A stretch of 64,000 nucleotides of DNA from Nostoc sp. NIES-3756 (GTDB lineage: Bacteria > Cyanobacteriota > Cyanobacteriia > Cyanobacteriales > Nostocaceae). The notes under the pieces are model-generated. The model searched no databases and was not told the origin of the DNA. It worked only from the letters and a program-made list of their open reading frames with translations. Positions 21,331-30,496 of this stretch are shown here, piece after piece (the first letter of the stretch is position 1; the number at the start of each line of letters is the position of its first letter). Location: NCBI RefSeq assembly GCF_001548375.1, contig NZ_AP017295.1, positions 1,302,001 through 1,366,000 of the forward strand. The letters are read 5' to 3'. The position numbers were made by a program, and so were the translations under genes.

Positions 21331-22746
21331 TTAAACCAGTGCTTTGAGTAAGGCTTGAAGTTTGAGTTGTACTTCGGCAAATTCTCGCTCAGGATCAGAA
21401 CCGGCGACTATACCTGCGCCTGCGTACAGTCTAGCGCGATCGCCATCTATTAGCGCTGAACGAATCCCGACAATAAACTCACAGTTACCTTGAGAATCTA
21501 TCCAACCAAGAGGCGCAGCATATAAGCCTCTTTCAAATGTCTCATAGCGGCGAATTTCCTCACAAGCCATATCCCTGGCTGCACCTGCTACGGCTGGTGT
21601 TGGGTGCAGTTGGGCAACAATTTTTAACGGGTGGACATTAGCAGGTACGATCGCATTAATTGGTGTCCACAAGTGCTGAATATTAGATAATTGTCGCAGA
21701 CGCGGCGGTAATACCTGGGGTAACAACCCTAGTTGGGTGAGGCGTTGAGTAATGAAGTCCATTACTAACAGGTGTTCGTGTCTTTCCTTTTCGCTGTTGA
21801 GTAAGCGATTTGCATTAGCAGCATCTTCAGCTGGGGTTTTTCCTCGCGGCGCGGAACCTGCTAAAGCATCAGTGATTAACTGTTGATTATGAATGGTAAT
21901 TAATCTTTCTGGACTAGCACCAATAAAGTTTTGCCCTTTACCGTTACTGGTAGAGAATATATAACAGTTAGGATGAATTTTTCTAAGATTATTTAATGAC
22001 TGAAATAAGTTAAACCTCTGATTAGATTTCACATCTAAGATATCCGCTAGCACTACCTTACTTAATTCGCTAGACTTGATTTTCTGCAATGCCGATGCCA
22101 CTGAGCATTTATATCTTTCTCCATTAGCAACAAATTTTTTACTCAGATTAGAAGGCAAATAATCAACATTTGGAGAATAAGGTTCTAAGGCATTGATAAA
22201 CTCTATTTTGTTACGTAAATTCTGTAATAGTATCTGGATGTTAACACTAGAGTTAATGACTGTATTCATTACCAATGTACAGCACTGATTTTTGACAGAT
22301 ATTTGCCAACGTGGTAAAAAAACAGTAGCTGAAGGAAATGGATATTCTATCTGACTGTTTTCCGAAAAAAAACTAAAGTAACAAAAAAAGTGCGGCCCAG
22401 CAAAAGCTTGATTAGTGTTACCAAAACTACTAATATTTTTTAAATTTGTTTTAATAAAATATTCGGATTGAAGGAAGCGTTCTTGTCCATTTATTTGCAA
22501 CTTTGTGACTGCATCAATGCCTGCGATCGCTTCACCTTTACCTCTGTTCTCAAAGTAAAAATTTATTGCATTTTCTTGCGCTAATTTATCTAATACAGCT
22601 AAAGGATCAACCCAATCAATTTCTAGCGAGATACTCACAATCTGCCTAAAATCATTTTTTAGGCAATTTTCTTGAACATTTAACAAAAATTTATATATGT
22701 CTTTGTATTCAACAAAGGAGTTACGACGACATGGTGAAACTGTCAT
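21331..22746 (-). CDS. menF: isochorismate synthase
   Basis: Converts chorismate to isochorismate, the first step of phylloquinone synthesis. It has 471 residues. The chorismate-binding fold is clear in the C-terminal half: LAGSAPRGKT, HEHLLVMDFITQRL, HPTPAVAGAARDMACEEIRRYE, and the terminal GIVAGSDPEREFAEVQLKLQALLKAL. The PAVAG-containing segment separates MenF-type from anthranilate synthases. It diverges from menA-menC-menE, so the four men genes form one locus around the 22747-23048 promoter region. A role in salicylate supply is not suggested by context. Confidence 0.93.
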   Translation of the reverse strand: MTVSPCRRNSFVEYKDIYKFLLNVQENCLKNDFRQIVSISLEIDWVDPLAVLDKLAQENAINFYFENRGKGEAIAGIDAVTKLQINGQERFLQSEYFIKTNLKNISSFGNTNQAFAGPHFFCYFSFFSENSQIEYPFPSATVFLPRWQISVKNQCCTLVMNTVINSSVNIQILLQNLRNKIEFINALEPYSPNVDYLPSNLSKKFVANGERYKCSVASALQKIKSSELSKVVLADILDVKSNQRFNLFQSLNNLRKIHPNCYIFSTSNGKGQNFIGASPERLITIHNQQLITDALAGSAPRGKTPAEDAANANRLLNSEKERHEHLLVMDFITQRLTQLGLLPQVLPPRLRQLSNIQHLWTPINAIVPANVHPLKIVAQLHPTPAVAGAARDMACEEIRRYETFERGLYAAPLGWIDSQGNCEFIVGIRSALIDGDRARLYAGAGIVAGSDPEREFAEVQLKLQALLKALV

Positions 22747-23048
22747 GGATCTAAAAATAGTAAATTTTTTTTAAGTTATCTTCCAAAGTGTAATTAATCA
22801 TGGTCGTATTTCTACAGGTAACATATTCAGTCACCATTTCACCAGAGTATGGTTTCCCTTATTGGCGGTGTTCTTGAACTCTCATAAATCATAGCTAGTT
22901 GTGTGCAGCCAGCAGAGAGTGTAAAAATATTTATCAGGAGGTTATGTATTAAAACAGCAATAAAAACCACATTTATGTTAAACCAAAATCATTAAAATTT
23001 GACTGAAGTATTGTATTTAATTTCAATTTTAAATCTTTACCAAGACTA
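22747..23048. other. divergent menF/menA promoter region (302 bp)
   Basis: A+T-rich spacer between divergent men genes. A striking AGGAGG (22936-22941) is followed two bases later by ATG TAT TAA, too short to be a gene but possibly a vestigial start. No operator palindrome is obvious. Confidence 0.5.
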
Positions 23049-23954
23049 ATGACTACAAAGCAAATTACCCGTCCCAAAAGTAAGTTATGGATGGCGGCAA
23101 TTAAGCCGCCTATGTATAGTGTTGCCATCATGCCCATTTGGGTTGGAAGCGCAGTCGCTTTTACAGAGAAAAAAGTATTTAATTTAACAATATTTGCTAC
23201 TTTTATAGCTGCCGCAATCTTAATTCTGGCTTGGGAAAATATCACTAATGATGTATTCGATTCCGAAACAGGAATTGATATCAATAAACATCATTCTCTG
23301 GTGAATTTAACAGGCAAAAAGACCTTAGTCTTTTGGTTAGGAAATTTGTGTTTAATTTCTGGCTTGTTGGGAATTTTAGCGATCGCCACTTGGCAAAAAG
23401 ACCCAACAGTCATCGGTATAATTTTGCTGTGTTGTGCTTTGGGTTATATGTACCAAGGCCCTCCCTTTCGTTTAGGATATCAGGGTTTAGGGGAAATCCT
23501 CTGCTTCTTTGCCTTCGGGCCTTTAGCCGTGTCAGCAGGGTATTACAGCCAAACCCCAACTTGGTCAATATCGAGTTTAGCAGCCTCAGTAATTGTCGGT
23601 ATTGTCACTAGCCTAATTTTATTTTGCTCACACTTCCACCAAGTTAAAGATGATATTGCAGCCGGCAAGCGATCGCCCATCGTCCGCTTAGGCACAACCA
23701 ACGGTGCAAAAGTCCTTATTTGGTTCACAGCCAGCATTTACCCCTTCATCCTACTGTTTGTGCTATTGGGATTCTTCCCTGTATGGACATTGTTGAGTTG
23801 GTTGAGTCTCCCCTACGCCTTCAAGCTATGTCGCCACGTTCACCAAAACCACAACCAACCAGAAAAAGTCAGCAACTGTAAATTCATCGCCGTCGCTGTG
23901 CATTTTTGGGCTTGTTTATTGTTGGGTTTGGGGTTTGTAATTGCGGGAGTTTAA
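23049..23954 (+). CDS. menA: 1,4-dihydroxy-2-naphthoate phytyltransferase
   Basis: Membrane prenyltransferase that attaches the phytyl chain in phylloquinone synthesis. It has 301 residues with eight or nine hydrophobic segments. UbiA-family motif 1 is ENITNDVFDSETGID (Asp-rich, magnesium-diphosphate binding) and motif 2 is HQVKDDIAAGKRSPIVRLG. The N-terminal WMAAIKPPMYSVAIMPIWVGSA is typical of MenA. It is followed 58 bases later by menC, with STRR heptamers in the gap. Confidence 0.95.
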   Translation: MTTKQITRPKSKLWMAAIKPPMYSVAIMPIWVGSAVAFTEKKVFNLTIFATFIAAAILILAWENITNDVFDSETGIDINKHHSLVNLTGKKTLVFWLGNLCLISGLLGILAIATWQKDPTVIGIILLCCALGYMYQGPPFRLGYQGLGEILCFFAFGPLAVSAGYYSQTPTWSISSLAASVIVGIVTSLILFCSHFHQVKDDIAAGKRSPIVRLGTTNGAKVLIWFTASIYPFILLFVLLGFFPVWTLLSWLSLPYAFKLCRHVHQNHNQPEKVSNCKFIAVAVHFWACLLLGLGFVIAGV

Positions 23955-24012
23955 GAGTCATTAGTCCATAGTCAACAGTCCATAGTTAACAGTTATTTTC
24001 ATTCCCCAACCT

Positions 24013-24996
24013 ATGGCTTATCAATTGGAATTTCGTCCGATAGCTAGAAAATTTTTGCGATCGCTAGTGACTAGTCATGGTATATGGGAAGTACGCGAGG
24101 CAATTATTCTTAGTCTGACGAATAACAACGGTAAAGTTGGTTGGGGAGAAATAGCACCTATTAGCTGGTTTGATTCTGAGACTTTAGAACAGGCGTTAGA
24201 TTTTTGCTGCCAACTACCCAAAGAAATTACACAAGAAATCATTTACTCAATTCCCGATGATTTACCTGCTTGTCAATTTGGCTTTGAATCAGCTTTAGAG
24301 GCATTGAGTACTGGCGATTGGACTTCTCCCTCATCTCCCCCCACTCCCTCATCTCCCTCATCTTTCCCACCTCCTCACCTTACCTACAGCGCCTTACTAC
24401 CAGCAGGGGAAGCAGCACTAAATCAATGGTGCAGCTTATGGGAGGAGGGATACCGCACGTTTAAATGGAAAATTGGCGTGGGTGATATAGCCCAAGAATT
24501 GAAGATTTTTGACTCATTAATCCAAAGTCTACCTGCATCAGCAAAACTGCGATTAGATGCAAACGGTGGACTTAGCTATCATCAAGCTCACACATGGCTA
24601 CAGGCTTGTGATAATTTACCCATAGAAATCGAATTTATCGAACAGCCATTGTCAGTGGATAAATTTTCCCAAATGTTGGCATTGAGTGAAGCTTATAGTA
24701 CTGCGATCGCTTTAGATGAATCTGTAGCTACCCTCAAGCAACTTGCTGATTGTTATGAGAAAGGTTGGCGAGATGTATTTGTGATCAAACCAGCCATTAT
24801 CGGTTCACCCTCACGCCTACGACAGTTTTGTCAACAGCATGAAATTGATGCAGTATTTTCATCTGTATTTGAAACTGCGATCGCCAGACAAGCTGCTTTA
24901 AAACTAGCAGCAGAATTATCTCGTCACAATAGGGCTGTTGGTTTTGGTGTTAATCACCTTTTCGCCGAAGAATGTGAAAATAACACTTTAATCTAA
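24013..24996 (+). CDS. menC: o-succinylbenzoate synthase
   Basis: Enolase-superfamily dehydratase of phylloquinone synthesis. It has 327 residues. Catalytic residues are visible: the KWK motif (YRTFKWKIGVGD), metal ligands in LRLDANGG, EFIEQPL and ALDES, and the second lysine in FVIKPAIIGS. Between the capping domain and the barrel, residues 105-121 are a Ser/Pro low-complexity insert encoded by a CTCATCTCCC-type repeat that also occurs outside genes in this window. The frame is preserved, so the enzyme is probably active. It lies between menA and menE. Confidence 0.92.
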   Translation: MAYQLEFRPIARKFLRSLVTSHGIWEVREAIILSLTNNNGKVGWGEIAPISWFDSETLEQALDFCCQLPKEITQEIIYSIPDDLPACQFGFESALEALSTGDWTSPSSPPTPSSPSSFPPPHLTYSALLPAGEAALNQWCSLWEEGYRTFKWKIGVGDIAQELKIFDSLIQSLPASAKLRLDANGGLSYHQAHTWLQACDNLPIEIEFIEQPLSVDKFSQMLALSEAYSTAIALDESVATLKQLADCYEKGWRDVFVIKPAIIGSPSRLRQFCQQHEIDAVFSSVFETAIARQAALKLAAELSRHNRAVGFGVNHLFAEECENNTLI

Positions 24997-25074
24997 TTTA
25001 TCGGCGTTTAATTATTATTATCTGCACTTATTTATGTGTATCATAATTACGAATTACGAATTATTCTGGAGTTT

Positions 25075-26487
25075 ATGAAACAACCTTTAGCCTATCTTAA
25101 TTGCCAAAATTATGATGATTGGCTGATTGGTTATAACAGTTGTGAACTTCATCAACTAGCTACACAATTCTATAAAGAAACCATACATTTATCAGCAAGT
25201 AATACATCACCAAAAATCATCCTAGCTGAAAATAAACCTATTAAATTTTTAGCCAGCTTTATTGCCTCATGTGCTGCTAATTGCCAAATTTTTCTCTGTA
25301 ATCCAGACTGGGGCGAACAAGAATGGAATCAAGTATTTAATTTAGTACAACCCGATATTATTTGGGGAGAAATCAATTCAAAATTCCAATCTTCCCCCTC
25401 ATCTTCCCCCACTCCCTCATCCCCCCCATCTCACTTTACTCCTCCCACTCTTCACTCCCCATTCATCATGATTCCCACAGGTGGTTCCTCAGGACAAATT
25501 AAATTTGCTATCCACACCTGGGAAACTCTCATAGCTTCCGTACAAGGATTCAAAGAATATTTCCAGCTTGTACAAGTTAACTCATTTTGTGTTTTACCCC
25601 TATATCATGTCAGTGGTTTAATGCAGTTTATGCGTTCTTTTACCACAGGTGGTAAATTAGCAGTCTTACCTTTCAAATCATTAGAACAAGGTCAAACATA
25701 CCAAATTGAACCTACAGATTTTTTTATATCTTTAGTACCAACACAACTACAACGTCTTCTAGAAAATGCAGAATTAGCTACATGGTTATCTAAATTTAAA
25801 ACAGTACTTTTAGGAGGTGCGCCTGCTTGGAGTGAATTATTAGAAAAAGCCAAGTATTACAATATTAGATTAGCGCCTACCTATGGCATGACAGAAACCG
25901 CCTCTCAAATAGCGACTCTCAAACCGGATGATTTTTTGAATGGTAAAATTAACAGTGGTCAAATACTGCCTCATGCTCAAGTAAAGATTTGTGTTCAAGA
26001 AGGTCAAACTCTACCAGCAAATCAAATAGGTAATATTACGATTCAAGCTCAATCTTTATCACTGGGTTATTATCCACATATTTCGGAAAAACAGGATTGT
26101 TTACAAGTAGATGATATAGGTTTTTTAGATGAGAAAGGTTATCTAAATATTGTTGGTAGAAACAGCGACAAAATCATTACAGGTGGAGAAAATATTTATC
26201 CTATAGAAATAGAATCGGTGATACGCGCTACACAAATGGTTGTTGATGTTTGTGTAATTGGTATACCTGATAAACAATGGGGACAAGCATTAACAGCAAT
26301 TTATATTCCCAAGGATGAGAACACATCTGTTGATGAAATTAAAACTATCCTCTCTCATCAACTTAGTAGATTTAAAATTCCTAAACATTGGATTTCCGTA
26401 AATAACTTACCCCGTAATGCTCAAGGTAAAGTTAATCGTCAGGCATTACAACAGATAGCTGCTTTGAGGTTGGAGAGTGGGGAGTAG
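25075..26487 (+). CDS. menE: o-succinylbenzoate-CoA ligase
   Basis: Acyl-adenylate-forming ligase making succinylbenzoyl-CoA. ANL-family motifs are present: MIPTGGSSGQIKFA (P-loop), APTYGMTETASQ, IVGRNSDKIITGGENIYPIEIE and the catalytic lysine in PRNAQGKVNRQAL. ATG 25075 (MKQPLAYLNC) with GGAG upstream is preferred; the 13 codons before it are translated intergenic heptamers. Residues about 103-127, just before the P-loop, are a Ser/Pro/Thr-rich insert encoded by CT-rich repeat DNA, as in menC. It is the last gene of the menA-menC-menE run. Confidence 0.9.
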   Translation: MKQPLAYLNCQNYDDWLIGYNSCELHQLATQFYKETIHLSASNTSPKIILAENKPIKFLASFIASCAANCQIFLCNPDWGEQEWNQVFNLVQPDIIWGEINSKFQSSPSSSPTPSSPPSHFTPPTLHSPFIMIPTGGSSGQIKFAIHTWETLIASVQGFKEYFQLVQVNSFCVLPLYHVSGLMQFMRSFTTGGKLAVLPFKSLEQGQTYQIEPTDFFISLVPTQLQRLLENAELATWLSKFKTVLLGGAPAWSELLEKAKYYNIRLAPTYGMTETASQIATLKPDDFLNGKINSGQILPHAQVKICVQEGQTLPANQIGNITIQAQSLSLGYYPHISEKQDCLQVDDIGFLDEKGYLNIVGRNSDKIITGGENIYPIEIESVIRATQMVVDVCVIGIPDKQWGQALTAIYIPKDENTSVDEIKTILSHQLSRFKIPKHWISVNNLPRNAQGKVNRQALQQIAALRLESGE

Positions 26488-26490
26488 GAA

Positions 26491-26540
26491 GATGTAGCTT
26501 GCTTCTCTAACGAGACGCTACGCGAACCCGTAGGGTAGGA
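26491..26540. repeat. dispersed palindromic repeat downstream of menE
   Basis: Contains GCTTCTCTAACGAGACGCTACGCGAACCCGTAGGG-like blocks split by short palindromes. The GAGACGCTACGCGAAC core is identical to that at 21200-21215. Confidence 0.75.
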
Positions 26541-26726
26541 GACAAGGGAGATAAAAATTCTTCCCTCAACACGACTAGACGCACCGCTACCGTTAACAGC
26601 ACCCATATCATCCCTGCTCAAAAATTTTTCCTTTTCCCCACTAACAAAACATAGCGCCAGTACCAGAAAGCTGATACTGTGGATTGTCAAGCATACTACT
26701 GAGCAAAAAAAGTAGCTGATGAGTCC

Positions 26727-27200
26727 ATGACAATTACGATCGCAATCAATACTGACGCTGTTAATACTCTCGATTTATCACCCGCCCATACGGTGATTAA
26801 CCCACTGTTGAAAGAAGGAAGCATTGCTTCTCACGAACAGCAGTTAAAATTTGCTATTGAATATCCCCTAGAACCTGGCGATCCCCGCGAATTGTCAGAA
26901 ATTCCCGAATTAAGGCTGTGGTTTATCCGCTTAGATGCCAAATATCCTTGGTTGCCATTTTTACTAGACTGGAAAGCAGGCGAATTGGGACGTTACACCG
27001 CCATGCTTGTACCGCATCAATTTAGCGCCAAGGAGGGCATTCAGTATAATCCCGAAGCATTAGAAATCTTTTTGATGCACAAAATTTTTGTTTTAAGCGA
27101 TTGGTTAAAACAACAAGATATACCTTGGCAATCACGCCTTAAATCTATGGCGCAAATGCTGGGTTACGAATTAGATGATGCGTTTTTTGAAATGTTTTAA
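26727..27200 (+). CDS. CRR6-family NdhI maturation factor
   Basis: A 157-residue soluble protein resembling the CRR6/DUF1817 family, which helps the NDH-1 subunit NdhI assemble in chloroplasts and cyanobacteria. Conserved-looking blocks are DPRELSEIPELRLWFIRLDAKYPWLPFLLDW, LGRYTAMLVPHQFS and the C-terminal MLGYELDDAFFEMF. It is monocistronic here. ndhD and ndhF lie about 16 kb away in this window. The assignment is from family resemblance. Confidence 0.82.
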   Translation: MTITIAINTDAVNTLDLSPAHTVINPLLKEGSIASHEQQLKFAIEYPLEPGDPRELSEIPELRLWFIRLDAKYPWLPFLLDWKAGELGRYTAMLVPHQFSAKEGIQYNPEALEIFLMHKIFVLSDWLKQQDIPWQSRLKSMAQMLGYELDDAFFEMF

Positions 27201-27285
27201 ATAGGGAGAAATGAATGATGAGTGATGAGTAGTAAGTGCTGTTAGTGGTAGCGAGACGTTAAGCCTGTGCAAAGTGAAGAATTTT

Positions 27286-27358
27286 TATCTCCCTTGTCTC
27301 CCCTGTCTCCCTCATCCCCCTCATCTTCCTCATCTCCCTCATCTCCCCTATCTCCCGC
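27286..27358. repeat. CT-rich repeat (CTCCCTCATC units)
   Basis: An array of TCTCCCTCATC/CCCCTCATC/TTCCTCATC units between the convergent CRR6-type and glycosyltransferase genes. The same pyrimidine-strand pattern appears inside menC (24330-24376) and menE (25385-25455), and at 31873-31925. Confidence 0.85.
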
Positions 27359-28318
27359 TTAACCTCCCCAAACTTTCTCTAACACAGTTTTGGGTGTAAT
27401 ATCAGCCACCTTACCTGTAGGAGATTTAATTCCTAAAAATTTGTCGCTGTTTGGTAGCAATCTTGCAGGATCTGTAGAGCCGAATAACCCGATAGTATAA
27501 GTTTGTACGGCTACACTTAAATGTAGTGGCACACTATCGGTAGTCAGCATTAAGTTAGCTCCAGCAATTATTGCCGATAGTTTACCGACATTATCAGGAG
27601 ATATAACCTTAATATCTAACGAAGAATCTCGCAGCGATCGCACAAATTGTTCATCATCAGGGCCTTGGATCACCACTACAGGTAAATCTGGCTGCTTTTG
27701 GCGAAAATCTTGAATGATTTCCTGCCAGTTTTCCACAGGGTAAACTGTATCCAAAGCCTTGTGCTGAGATGTCCAGCTAGAGCCGCCATAGATTAGCACA
27801 TAACCTGTATCATTTATCCCAAGGCGCTTTTGCTCATTATTTGCCCACTCAATATCAGGTTTAGGCACATTTACCGCTAACTCCGGCGTAGGGGTTGTAA
27901 TGCCAAATGGTTGAAGTAAATCGTGGTAGGCTGTCGCTGCGTATTGAGAAGATTTTGACAGTACAGTCTTAGTAAGAAATGACGCACCTTTGCCTTGGTA
28001 GCCGATACGTGTGGGAATCCCTGTCAGCCAGAGCATTAAGCCCACCAACCAGCTTTGCCCAGATGTGATCGCCACATCATACTCACGATCGCGAATCGTG
28101 CCGACAAGATTTCCCCAATCGGCTAGGCTGTTTCGATCTTTGTAATCGAAGGTCAGTATATCATTCACTGACTTACTCACCCGGTAGGCAGCCTTTGACC
28201 GGGGTTCCACAACAACATCCAACTGCGCGTTTGGGTAATAGCGCTTCAGATCGTCTAGAGTCGGAAAAAACAGAATTTGATCGCCAATTCCGCCAGGTAC
28301 AAGGGCTACTACTCGCAT
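27359..28318 (-). CDS. family 9 glycosyltransferase (heptosyltransferase-like)
   Basis: A 319-residue GT-B protein. The N-terminus (VVALVPGGIGDQILFFPTLDDLKRYYPNAQLDVVVEP) is the classic GT9 opening. The C-terminal donor-binding region is NLMLTTDSVPLHLSVAVQTYTIGLFGSTDPARLLP. Probably adds a sugar to lipopolysaccharide core or another envelope glycan; cyanobacteria lack typical heptose, so the donor is unknown. It is transcribed alone. Confidence 0.85.
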   Translation of the reverse strand: MRVVALVPGGIGDQILFFPTLDDLKRYYPNAQLDVVVEPRSKAAYRVSKSVNDILTFDYKDRNSLADWGNLVGTIRDREYDVAITSGQSWLVGLMLWLTGIPTRIGYQGKGASFLTKTVLSKSSQYAATAYHDLLQPFGITTPTPELAVNVPKPDIEWANNEQKRLGINDTGYVLIYGGSSWTSQHKALDTVYPVENWQEIIQDFRQKQPDLPVVVIQGPDDEQFVRSLRDSSLDIKVISPDNVGKLSAIIAGANLMLTTDSVPLHLSVAVQTYTIGLFGSTDPARLLPNSDKFLGIKSPTGKVADITPKTVLEKVWGG

Positions 28319-28407
28319 AATATTTATTGACGCTTATCGCTCCTTATTTTAGGGGAATACGGGAAAGTCAAAATTCAAAATTTATCTTAAAAATTTGAGC
28401 CACTGCG

Positions 28408-28437
28408 TTCTTACGGCAGGAAAACAGCCTACAGAAC
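28408..28437. repeat. dispersed 30-bp repeat, copy 1
   Basis: TTCTTACGGCAGGAAAAC followed by AGCCTACAGAAC. The reverse complement matches 36805-36835 with few differences. Both copies lie between genes. Confidence 0.75.
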
Positions 28438-28538
28438 TTTTAGCAAAATTCAAAACTTAGTCATTTTCAATTCATAATCTTGAATTGGAGGTAGCCAAGT
28501 TTTCCTGTATTCATTCTCTAGTTTGGCATTAAAAGACT

Positions 28539-29234
28539 GTGTATTTACTTATCCCCGCCGCCGGAGTTGGCAAAAGAATGGGGAGCGATCGCAATAAACT
28601 TTTACTCAAAGTGCGATCGCAAACTATTCTGGCTTGGACTCTCCAAGCTGCACAAGCAGCCGACGAAATCACCTGGATCGGCATTATTTCTCAACCCACC
28701 GATTGGCCAGATTTTAAATCTATTCTCGCTAATTTGCGCCTCACTAAGCCAGTAGAATTGATAATTGGCGGTTCCACTAGGCAAGAATCGGTTTACAACG
28801 GCTTACAGGCGCTACCAGCCGCCGCAGAACAAGTTTTAATTCACGATGGCGCTAGATGTTTGGTAACACCAAATTTATTCAATTCCTGCGCCCAAGCAAT
28901 TCGTCAATGTTCTGGTTTGATTGCATCTGTCCCCGTAAAAGACACGATTAAAGTTGTGGATGAAAGTGGCATAATTCAAAGTACACCAGACAGACGCAAT
29001 CTTTGGGCAGCACAAACCCCCCAAGGATTTAACGTTGAATTGCTCAAACAATGCCACGCTGAAGGTGTTCGCCAAAGTTGGGAAGTGACAGACGATGCTG
29101 CTTTATTTGAGAAGTGCGGTATCGAAGTGCGAATTGTGGAAGGTGAGGAGACGAATTTAAAAATTACCACTCCTCAAGATTTAGCGATCGCTGAATTTAT
29201 CCTCACTAGTCGGGGAGTGGGGAGTAGGGAGTAG
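28539..29234 (+). CDS. ispD: 2-C-methyl-D-erythritol 4-phosphate cytidylyltransferase
   Basis: Third step of the MEP isoprenoid pathway. It has 231 residues. The start is GTG (VYLLIPAAGVGKRMGSDRNK), placing the CTP-binding glycine-rich loop at residues 6-20 as in the family. VLIHDGARCLV, the TPQGF motif and TDDAALFE are also conserved. Another MEP gene, ispG, is in this window at 35534, not in the same operon. The final residues (TSRGVGSRE) run into GGGGAGTAGG repeats, so the C-terminus is lengthened by repeat DNA. Confidence 0.95.
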   Translation: MYLLIPAAGVGKRMGSDRNKLLLKVRSQTILAWTLQAAQAADEITWIGIISQPTDWPDFKSILANLRLTKPVELIIGGSTRQESVYNGLQALPAAAEQVLIHDGARCLVTPNLFNSCAQAIRQCSGLIASVPVKDTIKVVDESGIIQSTPDRRNLWAAQTPQGFNVELLKQCHAEGVRQSWEVTDDAALFEKCGIEVRIVEGEETNLKITTPQDLAIAEFILTSRGVGSRE

Positions 29235-29343
29235 GGAGTGGGAAAATTATATACTTGACTTATCTCAAATTAGCGTGTATGATCCCACACATTTATTAAG
29301 TATCCTTTATCCAACTCAGGGGAAATTCAAGAGCAAACTTCAA

Positions 29344-29378
29344 TTTTGAATTTTGAATTTTGAATTTTGAATTTTGTA
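29344..29378. repeat. heptamer tandem repeat (TTTTGAA, five units)
   Basis: Four exact TTTTGAA units and one TTTTGTA directly upstream of the scpB start. A classic cyanobacterial short tandem repeat. Confidence 0.9.
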
Positions 29379-29386
29379 TTTGAATT

Positions 29387-29920
29387 ATGACCATAGCCAC
29401 AGCGACTAAGATAGAAGCAATTCTCTATTTGAAGGGTAAACCCTTATCAACCGGGGAAATTGCCGAGTATGCCGCCTGCGATCGCGCTACCGTTGAAGAA
29501 GGCATCATCGAACTAATGGACAGCTACGCCCGGCGAGATAGCGCCTTGGAAGTTGTAGAAACTCCCGATGGTTACAGCCTGCAACTGCGGACAGACTTCC
29601 AAGATTTAGTGCAGACGCTGATTCCTGTAGAATTAGGACTAGGAGCATTGCGGACACTAGCTGCGATCGCCCTTAATAGCCCCATTCTGCAAAGCGATTT
29701 AATCAACCTGCGTGGTTCCGGCGTATATCAACACGTTCCCGAACTAGTCGAACTCGGCTTCGTCCGCAAACGCCGCGATAATGAATCTCGTTCCTATTCG
29801 TTACAAGTAACACCAAAATTTCATCAATACTTTCAAATCGAGCAACTTCCCCAACTCCTCGACAGTGAACAAAAAGAACAGCAATTAGAACTAGACCTAG
29901 CCGTAGGGGCTGGGGAGTAG
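29387..29920 (+). CDS. scpB: SMC-associated segregation protein ScpB
   Basis: Winged-helix kleisin-binding subunit of the SMC-ScpAB condensin. It has 177 residues, and two winged-helix domains are visible: IEAILYLKGKPLSTGEIAEYAACDR... and LGALRTLAAIALNSPILQSDLINLRGSGVYQHVPELVELGFVRKRR. The C-terminal tail is acidic/Gln-rich (LLDSEQKEQQLELDL). The start is tight against the upstream TTTTGAA repeats with no clear Shine-Dalgarno. Confidence 0.9.
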   Translation: MTIATATKIEAILYLKGKPLSTGEIAEYAACDRATVEEGIIELMDSYARRDSALEVVETPDGYSLQLRTDFQDLVQTLIPVELGLGALRTLAAIALNSPILQSDLINLRGSGVYQHVPELVELGFVRKRRDNESRSYSLQVTPKFHQYFQIEQLPQLLDSEQKEQQLELDLAVGAGE

Positions 29921-29928
29921 GAAGTGGG

Positions 29929-29968
29929 AGGAGCAGAGGAGCAGAGGAGCAGAGGAGCAGAGGGGTAG
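29929..29968. repeat. 8-bp tandem repeat (AGGAGCAG, 4.5 units)
   Basis: Four exact AGGAGCAG units followed by AGGGGTAG, just after the scpB stop. It differs in unit length from the heptamers nearby. Heptamers of the GACTGTTGACT kind follow to 30020. Confidence 0.9.
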
Positions 29969-30098
29969 GAAAAAATAACTATGGACTGTTGACTTTTGAC
30001 TGTTGACTATGGACTATGGACTAATCACCAATACCTAAAGCACTACCCTTGTACTATGGTTTAAAGTAGAATTAGCAACTAGCTAAAAAAAATTGCCA

Positions 30099-30443
30099 AT
30101 GGTGTTTGATCCTGACTTCTTAAACGACAACTCCGAAGAACACCCGAACCAACTTCTTTCTGATCACTTTGGGGAAAACCCAAATCAGTTACTCAAGTAT
30201 CTACAACATCAGTCTCCGGAAGTTCTAGCCCGCGTCGCTCAGTCTGTCAGCCCGGAAATTAAACAAATTATTTCCCAAAACGTCCAAGGGTTAGTGGGAA
30301 TGCTCCCCGCAGAGAATTTTAATGTCCAAATTACCACGGACAAAGAAAACCTAGCGGGTCTATTAGCATCAGCAATGATGACCGGTTACTTTCTGCGCCA
30401 AATGGAACAAAGAATGCAGTTAGACCATTTGTCCAACGGTTAA
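30099..30443 (+). CDS. DUF760-family protein
   Basis: A 114-residue protein conserved in cyanobacteria and plastids. The family core is SPEVLARVAQSVSPEIKQIISQNVQGLVGMLP with the C-terminal ENLAGLLASAMMTGYFLRQMEQR helices. ATG 30099 is chosen over an upstream TTG at 30093. The family has no assigned biochemical role; plant members are plastid-targeted. It is flanked by repeat-rich spacers and probably monocistronic. Confidence 0.8.
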   Translation: MVFDPDFLNDNSEEHPNQLLSDHFGENPNQLLKYLQHQSPEVLARVAQSVSPEIKQIISQNVQGLVGMLPAENFNVQITTDKENLAGLLASAMMTGYFLRQMEQRMQLDHLSNG

Positions 30444-30496
30444 CAGTCAACAGTCACCAGCCCACTAACTACGGGCTAATGACAACTGACAACTGA

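Noticed and set aside
22936..22949. AGGAGG followed by ATG TAT TAA upstream of menA
   Set aside because: Two-codon frame, spacing too short for initiation; may be coincidence.
26439..26690. 83-codon minus-strand frame near the end of menE
   Set aside because: It is antisense to menE and then passes into the palindromic repeat at 26491-26540; no ribosome-binding site.
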